A DNA stretch of 64,000 bases. Origin: JACMOY01 sp038322575 (lineage in GTDB: Bacteria > Actinomycetota > Actinomycetes > Actinomycetales > Angustibacteraceae). Shown in pieces: positions 41,946 through 50,787 of the stretch. The translations under genes and the position numbers were made by a program. The notes under the pieces were generated by a model. The model was not told the origin of the DNA. It did no database searches and was given only the letters and a program-made list of their open reading frames with translations. The stretch lies in NCBI GenBank assembly GCA_038322575.1, contig JBBQGB010000005.1:1-64000 (forward strand). The letters are read 5' to 3'. Numbering within the stretch: the stretch's first letter is position 1; every line of letters starts with the position of its first letter.

Positions 41946-42003
41946 CGAGACACCACGAACGGGGCACCTGACGGACGCCGGGTGCCCCGTTCGTGGCATC
42001 TCG
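41946..42003. repeat. 58-bp palindromic element, copy 1 (also a bidirectional terminator)
   Basis: Structure CGAGA, 3 nt, CACGAACGGGGCACC, 12-nt loop, GGTGCCCCGTTCGTG, 3 nt, TCTCG. The inner stem is perfect over 16 bp (41953-41968 with 41981-41996), and the outer pentamers are also inverted. It lies between the convergent ends of bkdC and the DUF559 gene. Copies 2 and 3 have the same length and plan. Confidence 0.85.
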
Positions 42004-42008
42004 GGAGC

Positions 42009-42914
42009 TCACCGGGGACTTCGTGCAGCGATGGCACGCCGCACCCGGTCCACCATCAGCTCGGGGTGGCGCAGCACGTCGTCGGCCGTCAGCACGATGA
42101 GCAGCCATCCGGCGTCCTCGAGCAGCCGTCGCCGTCCGATGTCGCGCTGCCACTGCGCTCGCGACGTTCGGTGGTGGTCGCCGTCGAACTCGATCGCTAT
42201 CTGCAGGGCGGGGTAGGACAGGTCCGGTCGGGCCAGCCACCCGCCGTCCACGACGACGTCGCGTCCGGCCACCGGGCGTGGGAGCCCGGCGCGGACGATC
42301 AGCAGTCGCAGACGGGTCTCCATCGGCGAGTCGGTGCGCGGCTCGAGGAGCGGGATCGCGGCCCGCATCCGGCGGTTGCCACGGCGGCCGGGCCGGGCGG
42401 CCATCGCGGTGAGCTCGACGACATCAGCCCAGCCGTGTCGCAGGACAGCGTCCCCGAGGACGACCAGGTCATCGAGGCCGAGCCTGGACGCGAGGTCTGC
42501 CCAGGTCCGAGCAGCCGAGGTGACCCGGAGCCCGTGGTTGACCGTCCGCACCTCCGCCACCTGCCCCACGTGCCCGCGGACGCCGTCGTGCCGAACGGCC
42601 CTGCTGGGACACGTGACCTCGAGCGGTTCGTCGGCGGGCCACCCGAGCGGACCGCAGTGGCCAGGCACGGGCAGCTGGCGCAGGCGCGCGGCGGTCAGGT
42701 GGCTGAACACGGCGTCGGTCGGCAGCAGCAGGGCCAGCGCGCGACACCGCAGCTCGAGCCCGTCCGGGTGGTCGGCCCGGACGCGGACGCCGCGAGCGAC
42801 GGTTCGAAAGCGGCCCCCACGCAGGACGTCGGGACTGACGCCGAGCGCCGCAGCCTGCGCGACCGTGAACGGGCCCTCGAGCAACCGGGGCGGCAAGGCG
42901 CTGGTTTGGGCCAT
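42009..42914 (-). CDS. DUF559 (Vsr-like nuclease fold) protein with AbiEi-type winged helix N-terminus
   Basis: 301 residues from ATG 42914. The N-terminal segment GPFTVAQAAALGVSPDVLRGGRFRTVARGVRV is the AbiEi-antitoxin-like winged helix. The C-terminal segment RPDLSYPALQIAIEFDGDHHR followed by QWQRDIGRRRLLEDAGW is the DUF559 core. Its acidic residue, His and Arg/Lys sit as in very-short-patch repair and restriction nucleases. A DNA-targeting role is inference. There is no AbiEii toxin partner. The gene is bracketed by two 58-bp palindromes, 6 bp from its stop and 55 bp from its start. Confidence 0.85.
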   Translation of the reverse strand: MAQTSALPPRLLEGPFTVAQAAALGVSPDVLRGGRFRTVARGVRVRADHPDGLELRCRALALLLPTDAVFSHLTAARLRQLPVPGHCGPLGWPADEPLEVTCPSRAVRHDGVRGHVGQVAEVRTVNHGLRVTSAARTWADLASRLGLDDLVVLGDAVLRHGWADVVELTAMAARPGRRGNRRMRAAIPLLEPRTDSPMETRLRLLIVRAGLPRPVAGRDVVVDGGWLARPDLSYPALQIAIEFDGDHHRTSRAQWQRDIGRRRLLEDAGWLLIVLTADDVLRHPELMVDRVRRAIAARSPR

Positions 42915-42968
42915 CCCCCAGCGTGATCGTTCTCCGCCCGGCGCCGCGGGCGCCGTCCACAGGGCCAT

Positions 42969-43026
42969 CGAGAACGCACGATCGGGGCACCCGGACCGTC
43001 CCGGGTGCCCCGATCGTGAGGTCTCG
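42969..43026. repeat. 58-bp palindromic element, copy 2
   Basis: CGAGA, 3 nt, then an 18-bp arm starting CACGATCGGGGCACC (42977-42994), a 6-nt loop, its perfect complement (43001-43018), 3 nt, TCTCG. It lies 14 bp after the MFS stop, so it can serve as that gene's terminator, and upstream of the DUF559 gene. Confidence 0.85.
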
Positions 43027-43040
43027 ACGAGCGAGGCCGG

Positions 43041-44690
43041 TCAGCCGGCGAGCTTGGCGGCCTCCTGCTCGCGCTCGGCGGCGGCGGCCTCGAGGCCGGA
43101 CTGCGTGCGCAGCGGCACCTGGGGCAGGAACACCACCACGACCAGCCCGATCGCGGCCACGACGGCGGCCGAGATGAAGACCAGGTCCATCGCCTGCGAG
43201 AAGCTCACCAGGAACGGGCGGGCGAGCGCGTCGGGCAGCCGCTGGATGATCGAGGAGTCGTTCAGGACGTCGGCCCCGCCGGCCGGCACGGCTCGCCCGA
43301 GGGCGGCGCGATCGGCCGGAGCCATGGCGGCGATGGCCCCGGACAGCTTGCCGGGCAGCGAGCTGAACAGGATCGACAGGAAGATCGCGACGCCCAGGGT
43401 GCCGCCGATCTGACGGAAGAACGTGGCCGACGACGTCCCGACGCCGATGTCGCGGGGGGAGACGGCGTTCTGGATCGCCAGCACCAGCGGCTGCAGGTTG
43501 TTGCCGAGACCGAAGCCGAAGATCAGCATGACGATGCAGGTCTGCCACAGCGGGGTGTCGGCGCCGACCCGGCTGAACAGGATCAGGCCGATCAGCATCA
43601 GCGAGGTGCCGATGATCGGGAAGATCTTGTACCGGCCCGTGCGCGAGATCATCTGACCCGAGAAGATCGAGGCGGTCATGATGCCCAGGGTCAGCGGCAG
43701 CAGCTGCAGCCCGGCGGCGGTCGGGCTCGCGCCCTTGACGATCTGTAGGTAGAGCGGCAGCACCGAGATGCCACCGAACATCGCCATGCCGATGACGACG
43801 TTGGCCACGGTGCTGACGGCCACCGTGCGTCCCTTGAACAGGCGCAGCGGGATCAGGGCGTCGTCACCCATCGCCTTCTCGGCCAGCAGGAACCCGATGA
43901 CGCCGATGCCACCCACGACGTAGCAGGTGATCGCTCGGCCGGAGCCCCACCCCCAGGTGCGGCCCTGCTCGGCGATGGTCAGCAACGGCACCAGGCCGAC
44001 GACGAGGGCGGTGGCACCCCACCAGTCGATGCGGGACTGGCGCGGGTGGTGCTCGATGTTGAGCGTGTGGTTGACCACGAACAGCGCGATGATCCCGATC
44101 GGCACGTTGACGAGGAACACCCAGCGCCAGCCGGTGATCGACAGGATCGAGTCGGCACCGGCGAAGAAGCCGCCGACGACCGGGCCGAGCACGCTCGAGG
44201 TGCCGAACACGGCCAGGAAGTAGCCCTGGTACTTGGCCCGCTCACGCGGCGAGACGATGTCGCCGATGATGGCAAGGGCGAGGGAGAACAGGCCACCGGC
44301 GCCCAGGCCCTGGACGGCGCGGAACGCCGCGAGCATGTACATCGAGGTCGCGAACGCGCTCAGGGCCGACCCGGCGATGAACACCGAGATCGCGGTGATG
44401 AACAGCGGCTTGCGACCGTAGATGTCGCTGAGCTTGCCGTACAGCGGCGTGGTGATCGTCGAGGTGATCAGGTAGGCCGTGGTCACCCACGCCTGCACCG
44501 ACAGCCCCTGCAGGTCGTCGGCGATGGTGCGGATCGCGCTCGCGACGATCGTCTGGTCGAGGGCGGCGAGGAACATGCCCATCATCAGGCCGGCGAGGAT
44601 CGTGAGGATCTGCCGGTGGCTGAGCGGGCCGCTGGTCGGCGCGGCGGGGGCGCCGGCGACGGCGGCTACGGGTTGGGCGTCGGTGCTCAT
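43041..44690 (-). CDS. DHA2-type multidrug MFS transporter (EmrB/QacA family, 14 helices)
   Basis: 549 residues. ILTILAGLMMGMFLAALDQTIVASAIRTIADDLQG contains the DHA2 motif D1 (LDxTIVNVALP-like). YLITSTITTPLYGKLSDIYGRKPLF is motif A and RAVQGLGAGGLFSLALAII is motif B. About 14 hydrophobic segments follow. It expels drugs or other lipophilic compounds using the proton gradient. Its ATG overlaps the stop of the marR gene by 4 bp, so the regulator and pump form one unit. Confidence 0.95.
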   Translation of the reverse strand: MSTDAQPVAAVAGAPAAPTSGPLSHRQILTILAGLMMGMFLAALDQTIVASAIRTIADDLQGLSVQAWVTTAYLITSTITTPLYGKLSDIYGRKPLFITAISVFIAGSALSAFATSMYMLAAFRAVQGLGAGGLFSLALAIIGDIVSPRERAKYQGYFLAVFGTSSVLGPVVGGFFAGADSILSITGWRWVFLVNVPIGIIALFVVNHTLNIEHHPRQSRIDWWGATALVVGLVPLLTIAEQGRTWGWGSGRAITCYVVGGIGVIGFLLAEKAMGDDALIPLRLFKGRTVAVSTVANVVIGMAMFGGISVLPLYLQIVKGASPTAAGLQLLPLTLGIMTASIFSGQMISRTGRYKIFPIIGTSLMLIGLILFSRVGADTPLWQTCIVMLIFGFGLGNNLQPLVLAIQNAVSPRDIGVGTSSATFFRQIGGTLGVAIFLSILFSSLPGKLSGAIAAMAPADRAALGRAVPAGGADVLNDSSIIQRLPDALARPFLVSFSQAMDLVFISAAVVAAIGLVVVVFLPQVPLRTQSGLEAAAAEREQEAAKLAG

Positions 44691-45196
44691 GAGGTCTCCT
44701 GCAACGTGGGTGTGCGGTGCGCGGCGGCGGCGTCGAGCTGCACCATGTGCAGCACGTCGACGATGTGGGTCTCGAAGTCGGCGTTGAAGCGGGCGAGCAG
44801 GCCGGTGAAGGTGTCGACGTCCTGCGGCGACCAGTCGGCGAGGACGGCGTCGAACATCTGGTCGCGGTGGGCGCGCATGGTGGCGAACAGCTCGTGCCCG
44901 GCGGCTGAGGCCGCGAGGACGGCGGCGCGCCGGTCATCGGGGTCGGGCTGGCGGTCGACGAGGCCGAGCTCGACGAGCGAGGCGGCCTGCCGGCTGACGG
45001 TCGAGGGGTCGGAGTGCATCCGGTCGGCCAGGGCCTTGGACCGCTGTGGCCCGTCGTTGACCAGGTGGAACAGCACGTTGTACGTCGACCACTCGACGCC
45101 GTTGGGGGTGCGCGCGGCCGACTGGGCCTTGACGCTGCCGATCAGGCGCATCAACCGCACGAGCTGGCTGCTGACGTCCGCTGCGGTCTGGGGCAC
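44687..45196 (-). CDS. MarR family transcriptional regulator
   Basis: 169 residues from GTG 45196. The winged helix has NVLFHLVNDGPQRSKALADRMHSDPSTVSRQAASLVELGLVDRQPDPDDRRAAVL, the MarR helix-turn-helix and wing with the DxR(R) pattern. It is expected to repress the co-transcribed MFS pump and to release DNA on binding a small phenolic or drug ligand. A near-palindrome 28 bp upstream of its start is the likely operator. Confidence 0.95.
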   Translation of the reverse strand: MPQTAADVSSQLVRLMRLIGSVKAQSAARTPNGVEWSTYNVLFHLVNDGPQRSKALADRMHSDPSTVSRQAASLVELGLVDRQPDPDDRRAAVLAASAAGHELFATMRAHRDQMFDAVLADWSPQDVDTFTGLLARFNADFETHIVDVLHMVQLDAAAAHRTPTLQETS

Positions 45197-45223
45197 GGTC
45201 GTCCTCTCGTCCGGTGGGGAAAC

Positions 45224-45240
45224 TTGCGTGTCGCATGCAA
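45224..45240. promoter_or_regulatory. Candidate MarR operator
   Basis: TTGCGTGTCGCATGCAA is a 17-bp near-palindrome (TTGC/GCAA outer arms, 7 of 8 half-site positions matching if one allows purine-purine swaps). It is AT-richer than its surroundings and directly upstream of marR. Confidence 0.55.
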
Positions 45241-45350
45241 CTAACTCCGGCGATGATGGCGGGTATTCCCCGAGGAGGCAAGCTCGTGCACCCGTGCGGG
45301 TGAGGGCCGCGGCGACCGCTGCACCCTGGGTGCCTGTCGGTGAGGGCGCC

Positions 45351-45356
45351 TACCCT
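45351..45356 (+). promoter_or_regulatory. -10 box, leaderless promoter of the CopD-CtaG gene
   Basis: TACCCT ends 6 nt before GTG 45363. Confidence 0.5.
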
Positions 45357-45362
45357 GGGACG

Positions 45363-47393
45363 GTGCTGACGACCCGCTCCACCCCGGCTGGTGCTCCGGC
45401 CGTCGGCCTGGGCGCGACCGCGGTCCTCGCCGTGGTGGCCGGTCTGGCGGTCACCGGCGGCGCCGCGGCCACGCTGGTCGCCGACCCGGGGGCGGCGACC
45501 CGGTGGGGGCTGCCGGTCGCCCAGTCGCTGCGTGACGTCGCAGCCGCCCTGACCGTCGGCGTCCTGGTGCTCGCGGCGTTCGCCCTGCCCGCCGTGGGCT
45601 GGCGCACCGACGGGTCACCGCGCCGCACCGACGCGGCGGACGACGGCCGACTGGCCGGCGTGGCGCTGGTCGCGACCCGTTGGGCCGCCGCGGCCGCGAC
45701 CGCGTGGGTGGTCCTCGGCCTGGTCGTCGCGGTCCTCACCTACGCCAGCGTCGCGGGCGTCGCGCCCAGCGCGCCGGGGTTCCTCGACCAGCTGGTCACG
45801 TTCGTCCCCCAGCTGGACCTGCTTCGGGCGGTGCTGGTCAGCACCCTGCTCGCTGCCGTCGTCGCCACCGGCTCGGGCCTGGCCACTCGGCCCGGCACGG
45901 TCGGCGCGATGGCCGTCCTCGCGCTGCTCGCGCTGGTGCCCCTGGCGCTGACCGGGCACGCTGCCGGTGCCCGCGGGCACGAGCTGGCCGTCGACAGCCT
46001 GGCCCTGCACCTGGTCGGGGTCAGCGTCTGGGTCGGGGGCCTGGCCGCTCTGCTGCTGCTGCGCGGCCGGCTCGGGCCGCAGCTGCCGGTGGTGGCCCGG
46101 CGGTACTCCACCCTCGCCCTCGCGTGCTTCGCGCTGGTGGCCCTGTCGGGGGTGGTCAACGCCTACGTCCGGGTCGGTGACGCGTCCGCCTTGCTGTCCT
46201 CATACGGCGCGCTCGTGCTGGCCAAGGCCGGTCTGCTGCTGCTGCTGGGGCTCGCCGGGTGGTGGCACCGCGCCACCGCGCTGGCCGCCGTCCGCACCGG
46301 GTCGTCCACCGCGTTCTGGCGGCTGGTCGCGGGCGAGCTGGTGCTGATGGGCGCGGCGATGGGTCTGGGCGCGGCGCTGTCGGCCAGCGCGCCGCCGGTG
46401 CCCGACGCGCCCCCGGCGCAGGCGACCCTCGCCCAGTCCATCACCGGCTACCCGCTGCCCGGCCCGCTGGGGGCCGGCACCTGGCTCAGCGCCTGGCGGC
46501 TGGACCTGCTGTGGGCCGTGGTCGCGGGCGTGCTCGCGGTGGCCTACCTGGCCGGCGTCCGGCGGATGGCGGCCCGCGGCGACCGCTGGCCGGTGCTGCG
46601 CACCCTGTCGTGGCTGCTGGGCTGCGCGGTGCTGGTCTGGGTCACCAGCGGCGCGCCCGGCATCTACGGCCGGGTGCTGTTCAGCGCCCACATGCTGGGC
46701 CACATGACCCTGACGATGATCGTGCCCCCACTGCTGGTGCTCGGCGGTCCGGTGACCGTGGCGCTGCGCGCGCTGACCGGCCGGCGCGACGGCAGCCGGG
46801 GCCCGCGCGAGTGGCTGCTCGTCGTCGTCCACTCCCGGTTCCTCACGGTGCTCAGCCAGCCGGTGGTCGCCGCGGGGCTGTTCACCGTCAGCCTGATCGC
46901 GTTCTACTACTCGCCGCTGTTCGAGCTGTCGCTGCGCACCCACACCGGTCACGTCCTGATGCACGTGCACTTCCTGCTCACCGGCTACCTGTTCGCCTCG
47001 GTGCTCGTCGGGGTCGACCCCGGCCCGGCCCGGCCCTCGTACCCCCTGCGGCTGCTGGTGCTGTTCGCGACGATGGCGTTCCACGCGTTCTTCGCGATCT
47101 CGCTGCTGCAGGGCACCAGCCTGCTCGCGCCCGACGTCCTGGGCGCGCTCGGGCGCACCTGGGGGCGCACCCCGCTCGCCGACCAGCAGTACGGCGGCGG
47201 CATCGCCTGGGGCATCGGCGAGCTGCCCACCCTGCTGCTCGGGATGGGCGTGGCCCTGGCCTGGGTGCGGTCAGACGACCGTGAGACCCGGCGCAGCGAC
47301 CGGGCCGCCGACCGCGACGGGGACGCCGAGCTGAACGACTACAACGCCCGCCTCGCCGCTCTGTCGGCGCACGACGAGAGGGCATCGCGATGA
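45363..47393 (+). CDS. CopD-CtaG fusion membrane protein (copper handling/cytochrome oxidase assembly)
   Basis: 676 residues with about 15 membrane helices. The first half is CopD-like (LLALVPLALTGHAAGARGHELAVDSLALHLVGVSVWVGGLAALL, with His residues in helices as possible copper ligands). The second half is the caa3_CtaG domain (VLFSAHMLGHMTLTMIVPPLLVLGGP, HTGHVLMHVHFLLTGYLF). The same fusion is known in mycobacteria (Rv0102). It probably imports or delivers copper for cytochrome oxidase. The frame is open upstream but a leaderless -10 favours GTG 45363. The stop overlaps the next gene. Confidence 0.92.
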   Translation: MLTTRSTPAGAPAVGLGATAVLAVVAGLAVTGGAAATLVADPGAATRWGLPVAQSLRDVAAALTVGVLVLAAFALPAVGWRTDGSPRRTDAADDGRLAGVALVATRWAAAAATAWVVLGLVVAVLTYASVAGVAPSAPGFLDQLVTFVPQLDLLRAVLVSTLLAAVVATGSGLATRPGTVGAMAVLALLALVPLALTGHAAGARGHELAVDSLALHLVGVSVWVGGLAALLLLRGRLGPQLPVVARRYSTLALACFALVALSGVVNAYVRVGDASALLSSYGALVLAKAGLLLLLGLAGWWHRATALAAVRTGSSTAFWRLVAGELVLMGAAMGLGAALSASAPPVPDAPPAQATLAQSITGYPLPGPLGAGTWLSAWRLDLLWAVVAGVLAVAYLAGVRRMAARGDRWPVLRTLSWLLGCAVLVWVTSGAPGIYGRVLFSAHMLGHMTLTMIVPPLLVLGGPVTVALRALTGRRDGSRGPREWLLVVVHSRFLTVLSQPVVAAGLFTVSLIAFYYSPLFELSLRTHTGHVLMHVHFLLTGYLFASVLVGVDPGPARPSYPLRLLVLFATMAFHAFFAISLLQGTSLLAPDVLGALGRTWGRTPLADQQYGGGIAWGIGELPTLLLGMGVALAWVRSDDRETRRSDRAADRDGDAELNDYNARLAALSAHDERASR

Positions 47394-48220
47394 CGACCCC
47401 GATGCGGGTCGCGCTGATCCAGCTGGGGTACGACGACACCGAGCCGGTCGCCCAGCGCGTGGCGCGCGCCGCCGACCTGGTGCGCGCCCAGGCCGGGCAC
47501 GACCTGGTGGTGCTGCCCGAGCTGTGGGCTCCCGGCGGGTTCGCCTACCGCGAGTGGGCCGAACGCGCCGAGCCGCTGGACGGCCCGACCGTGGGCGCCA
47601 TGGCCGAGGCCGCTCGCGACGCGGGCGTGGTGCTGCACGCCGGGTCGATCATCGAGCAGTCACCCGACGGCGCCGACCGGGGGGTCGAGGGCCGCGGCCG
47701 GTGGAACACCTCGATCGTGCTCGGCCCGTACGGCGAGCGCCTCGCCACCTACCGCAAGATCCACCGGTTCGGCTTCGGCGCCGGCGAGCCCGCCCTGCTC
47801 GAGGCGGGCGCCGACGTCGTGACCGTGCAGGTGTCGCGGCCCGCCACGGGCGGGGACGACGTCCGCCTGGGCCTGGTCACCTGCTACGACCTGCGCTTCC
47901 CCGAGCTGTTCCGGCGCCTGGGCGAGGCCGGCGCCGAGCTGGTCGTGATGCCGGCGGCGTGGCCGCAGACCCGGGTCGGCCACTGGTCGCTGCTGGCCCG
48001 CGCGCGCGCCATCGAGAACCAGGCGTTCGTGCTGGCCTGCAACACCGCGGGCACCCACGCCGGGCACACGATGGGTGGGCTCAGCGCGGTGATCGGCCCG
48101 GCCGGCGAGGTGCTCGCCGAGGCCGGCGCCGACCAGCAGGTCCTATCGGTGGGCATCGACGTCGCCGGGCTGGCGGACGTCCGCGCCGGGTTCCCCGTGC
48201 TCGCCGACCGGCGGATGTGA
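47390..48220 (+). CDS. Carbon-nitrogen hydrolase (nitrilase superfamily amidase)
   Basis: 276 residues. The catalytic triad is visible: Glu in VVLPELWAPGGF, Lys in TYRKIHRFGFG, and Cys in LVTCYDLRFPELFR. ENQAFVLACNTAG and the C-terminal SVGID complete the fold. It resembles the Nit2/omega-amidase-like branch that removes deaminated glutathione-type metabolites, but the substrate is not certain. Coupled to the CopD-CtaG gene by a 4-bp overlap and to the following small gene. Confidence 0.93.
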   Translation: MTTPMRVALIQLGYDDTEPVAQRVARAADLVRAQAGHDLVVLPELWAPGGFAYREWAERAEPLDGPTVGAMAEAARDAGVVLHAGSIIEQSPDGADRGVEGRGRWNTSIVLGPYGERLATYRKIHRFGFGAGEPALLEAGADVVTVQVSRPATGGDDVRLGLVTCYDLRFPELFRRLGEAGAELVVMPAAWPQTRVGHWSLLARARAIENQAFVLACNTAGTHAGHTMGGLSAVIGPAGEVLAEAGADQQVLSVGIDVAGLADVRAGFPVLADRRM

Positions 48221-48513
48221 TGGTGCTGTACGTCGGCGCCGCGCTGCTGTGCGCGGTCGCGCTGCCGCTGGCGTGGCGTCGGTCGGGCCGGTCCTGGACC
48301 CGCTATGTCGTCGGCACCGGTGCCCCGCTGGTGCTCGCAGCGCTGCTGGCCGCGTCCGTCGTCTCGGCGCTGATCGCGCTCGCCGACGCCGACCTGGCCC
48401 GCGAGGTGTTCACCGGCGGCCTGCTGGGCAGCGGCATCACCCAGTTCATCCTGCTGCGGCACACGCAAGGGGACGACCTGCGTCAGCACGACGCGGGTCG
48501 TCCCCAGGGCTGA
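48220..48513 (+). CDS. Small three-helix membrane protein
   Basis: 97 residues starting at the ATG that overlaps the nitrilase stop (TGATGG). Hydrophobic segments MVLYVGAALLCAVALPLAW and APLVLAALLAASVVSALIAL are followed by a weaker one ending in GITQFILLRHTQGDD. I do not recognise a family. Third gene of the CopD-CtaG operon, so a membrane or copper-related accessory role is possible. Confidence 0.75.
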   Translation: MVLYVGAALLCAVALPLAWRRSGRSWTRYVVGTGAPLVLAALLAASVVSALIALADADLAREVFTGGLLGSGITQFILLRHTQGDDLRQHDAGRPQG

Positions 48514-48521
48514 GCCTGCGC

Positions 48522-48782
48522 TCAGATGTCCTCGCGGTAGCGGCGCTCCTCGACGACCGGCGTCTCGCGGACGACGCCCGCGTCGCGCACGACGGTCTCG
48601 GTGCGCACGGTGCGCCGCCGCGGCCCGAAGATCATCGCGGTGAGGGCCAGCCCGATGACGCCCACGGCGACGAGGATCCAGCCGATGGTCTTGATGTCGA
48701 TGCCCGAGACCTGGGCGTCCACCGCGAGGGCGAGGATCAGCCCGACGGCGATCAGGAAGATGCTTGCGCCGATGCCCATCAC
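48522..48782 (-). CDS. DUF6458-like small membrane protein
   Basis: 86 residues: two helices (IGASIFLIAVGLILALAVDAQV and IKTIGWILVAVGVIGLALTAMIF) joined by a short loop, then an Arg/Val-rich cytoplasmic tail. This two-helix layout is a common actinobacterial family of unknown role. It ends 8 bp from the convergent preceding gene. Confidence 0.8.
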   Translation of the reverse strand: MMGIGASIFLIAVGLILALAVDAQVSGIDIKTIGWILVAVGVIGLALTAMIFGPRRRTVRTETVVRDAGVVRETPVVEERRYREDI

Positions 48783-48875
48783 GAAACCTCCGACTCGTGC
48801 GGGTCGGACCGACCCGCGAACGGCCCCAGTAAGACACGCCGTCGCCAGGCTCGCACCCCGACGCGCCCGTAGGTC

Positions 48876-50744
48876 TCAGAACGCGCTCTCGGGCACCTCC
48901 ATCAGCGCGTTGTCGACGGCCTCGGCGATGGCCCGCTGCGCGCCGATCGTCGGCAGCACCGTGCGGGCGAAGAACGAGGCGGCGGCCACCTTGCCGATGT
49001 AGAACGACCGCTCGGCCGGCGACAGGTCCCCGGCCAGCGCCGTCTGCGCCACCTCGGCCTGGCGCAGCAGCAGCCAGCCGACCACGAGGTCACCGGTCAC
49101 CAGCAGCAGCCGCGAGGTGTTCTGGCCGACCTTGTACAGCTCGGCCGGGTCGCCGCCGGTGCGCGGGTCGGACGCCGTCAGCGCCCCGACCAGGTGGGCC
49201 ACGATCGCCTGGACGTCGTCCAGGGCCCGTCCGAGCAGCTCGCGCTCGGTCGCGAGACTCTGCCCGTCGCCGCCCTTGGCGAGCTCGTGGATCTGGGCGC
49301 ACAGGTGACCCCAGGCGAGCCCCTGGTCGCGGACGATCTTGCGGAAGAAGAAGTCCTGCCCCTGGATCGCGGTCGTGCCCTCGTAGAGGGTGTCGATCTT
49401 GGCGTCGCGCACGTACTGCTCGATCGGGTAGTCCTGCAGGAACCCCGAGCCGCCCAGGGTCTGCAGCGACTCGGTGCCGAGCAGCACCCAGGCGCGCTCG
49501 GAGCCGCACCCCTTGACCAGGGGCAGCAGCAGGTCGTTGAGCCGGGCGGCCAGGTCCTGCGGGGTGCCGGGCGTGAACGCCTCACCCGGCGCGTGCCCGG
49601 CCAGGTCGACGGTGTCCTGCTGGCACGCGGTGAACAGGACGAGCGCGCGCAACCCCTCGGCGTACGCCTTCTGCAGCATCAGCGAGCGGCGGACGTCGGG
49701 GTGGTGGGTGATCGTCACCCGCGGCGCGGTCTTGTCGGTCATCCGGGTCAGGTCGGCGCCCTGCACCCGCGTCTTGGCGAAGTCCAGGGCGTTGAGGTAC
49801 CCCGTCGACAGGGTCGCGATCGCCTTGGTGCCGACCATCATCCGGGCGAACTCGATGATGGTGAACATCTGCGCGATGCCGTCGTGGACGTCGCCGAGCA
49901 GGGTGCCGACCGCCGGGATGTCGTCGACCTCGCCGAAGCGCACCTCGCAGGTGGTCGAGACCTTCAGGCCCATCTTGTGCTCGACGCCGGTGACGAAGGC
50001 GCCGTTGCGCTCGCCGAGGGCGCCGGTGGCCGGGTCCACGTGGAACGTCGGCACGATGAACAGGCTCAGGCCCTTGGTGCCCGGGCCGGCACCCTGCGGC
50101 CGGGCCAGGACGAAGTGCACGACGTTGTCGAAGATGTCGGCGTCGCCGCTGGTGATGAACCGCTTGACCCCGCGCAGGTGCCAGGTGCCGTCGGGCTGCT
50201 GCACCGCCGAGGTGCGGGCGGCTCCGACGTCGGAGCCGGCGTCCGGCTCGGTGAGCACCATCGTCGCGCCCCAGCGGCCCTCGACGACGTGCCGGGCGAG
50301 CACCTGCTGCTCGGGGGTGCCCAGCAGGTGCAGGACCTTGCTGAACGAGAAGCCCGACGAGTACATGTGCACGGCCGGGTTCGCGCCGAGCACCAGCTCG
50401 GCCAGGGCCCAGCGCAGCGACGGCGGGACGACGGTGCCACCGAGCTCGACCGGGACGTCCATCCGCCACCACTGCGCGTCCACGTAGGCGCGGTAGCTGC
50501 GACGGAACGCCTCGGGCAGGGCCACCCGGTGGGTCGCGGGGTCGAACACCGGTGGGTTGCGGTCGGACTCCAGCAGCGACTCGGCCAGCTCGTTCTCGGC
50601 GTGCCGGGCCATCTCGCGCACCATCTCGCGCGCGGTGTCGACGTCCACGTCCGCGTAGCGCCCGGTGCCGAGCACCTGCTGGCGGTCGAAGACCTCGAAC
50701 AGGTTGAACTCCAGGTCGCGGACGTTGGACCGGTAGTGACCCAT
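48876..50744 (-). CDS. Acyl-CoA dehydrogenase (FadE5-like, long form)
   Basis: 622 residues from ATG 50744, with GAGGAGC upstream; the frame upstream of this codon runs through the operator region and is not coding. MGHYRSNVRDLEFNLFEVF is the typical actinobacterial opening. FAD and substrate motifs are TEPDAGSDVGAARTSAV and RFITSGDADIFDN. The catalytic Glu is in KIDTLYEGTTAIQGQDF. A C-terminal extension of about 120 residues marks the long-form enzymes. It introduces the alpha-beta double bond in fatty acyl-CoA oxidation. Expression is probably under the TetR-type operators just upstream. Confidence 0.95.
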   Translation of the reverse strand: MGHYRSNVRDLEFNLFEVFDRQQVLGTGRYADVDVDTAREMVREMARHAENELAESLLESDRNPPVFDPATHRVALPEAFRRSYRAYVDAQWWRMDVPVELGGTVVPPSLRWALAELVLGANPAVHMYSSGFSFSKVLHLLGTPEQQVLARHVVEGRWGATMVLTEPDAGSDVGAARTSAVQQPDGTWHLRGVKRFITSGDADIFDNVVHFVLARPQGAGPGTKGLSLFIVPTFHVDPATGALGERNGAFVTGVEHKMGLKVSTTCEVRFGEVDDIPAVGTLLGDVHDGIAQMFTIIEFARMMVGTKAIATLSTGYLNALDFAKTRVQGADLTRMTDKTAPRVTITHHPDVRRSLMLQKAYAEGLRALVLFTACQQDTVDLAGHAPGEAFTPGTPQDLAARLNDLLLPLVKGCGSERAWVLLGTESLQTLGGSGFLQDYPIEQYVRDAKIDTLYEGTTAIQGQDFFFRKIVRDQGLAWGHLCAQIHELAKGGDGQSLATERELLGRALDDVQAIVAHLVGALTASDPRTGGDPAELYKVGQNTSRLLLVTGDLVVGWLLLRQAEVAQTALAGDLSPAERSFYIGKVAAASFFARTVLPTIGAQRAIAEAVDNALMEVPESAF

Positions 50745-50787
50745 GCTGCTCCTCGCGCGCGTGCCGTCAGGGGGGTGCGCGGTCGAC

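Noticed and set aside
42009..42914. Complete type IV toxin-antitoxin system
   Set aside because: Only an AbiEi-like N-terminal domain is present; there is no AbiEii nucleotidyltransferase gene on either side.
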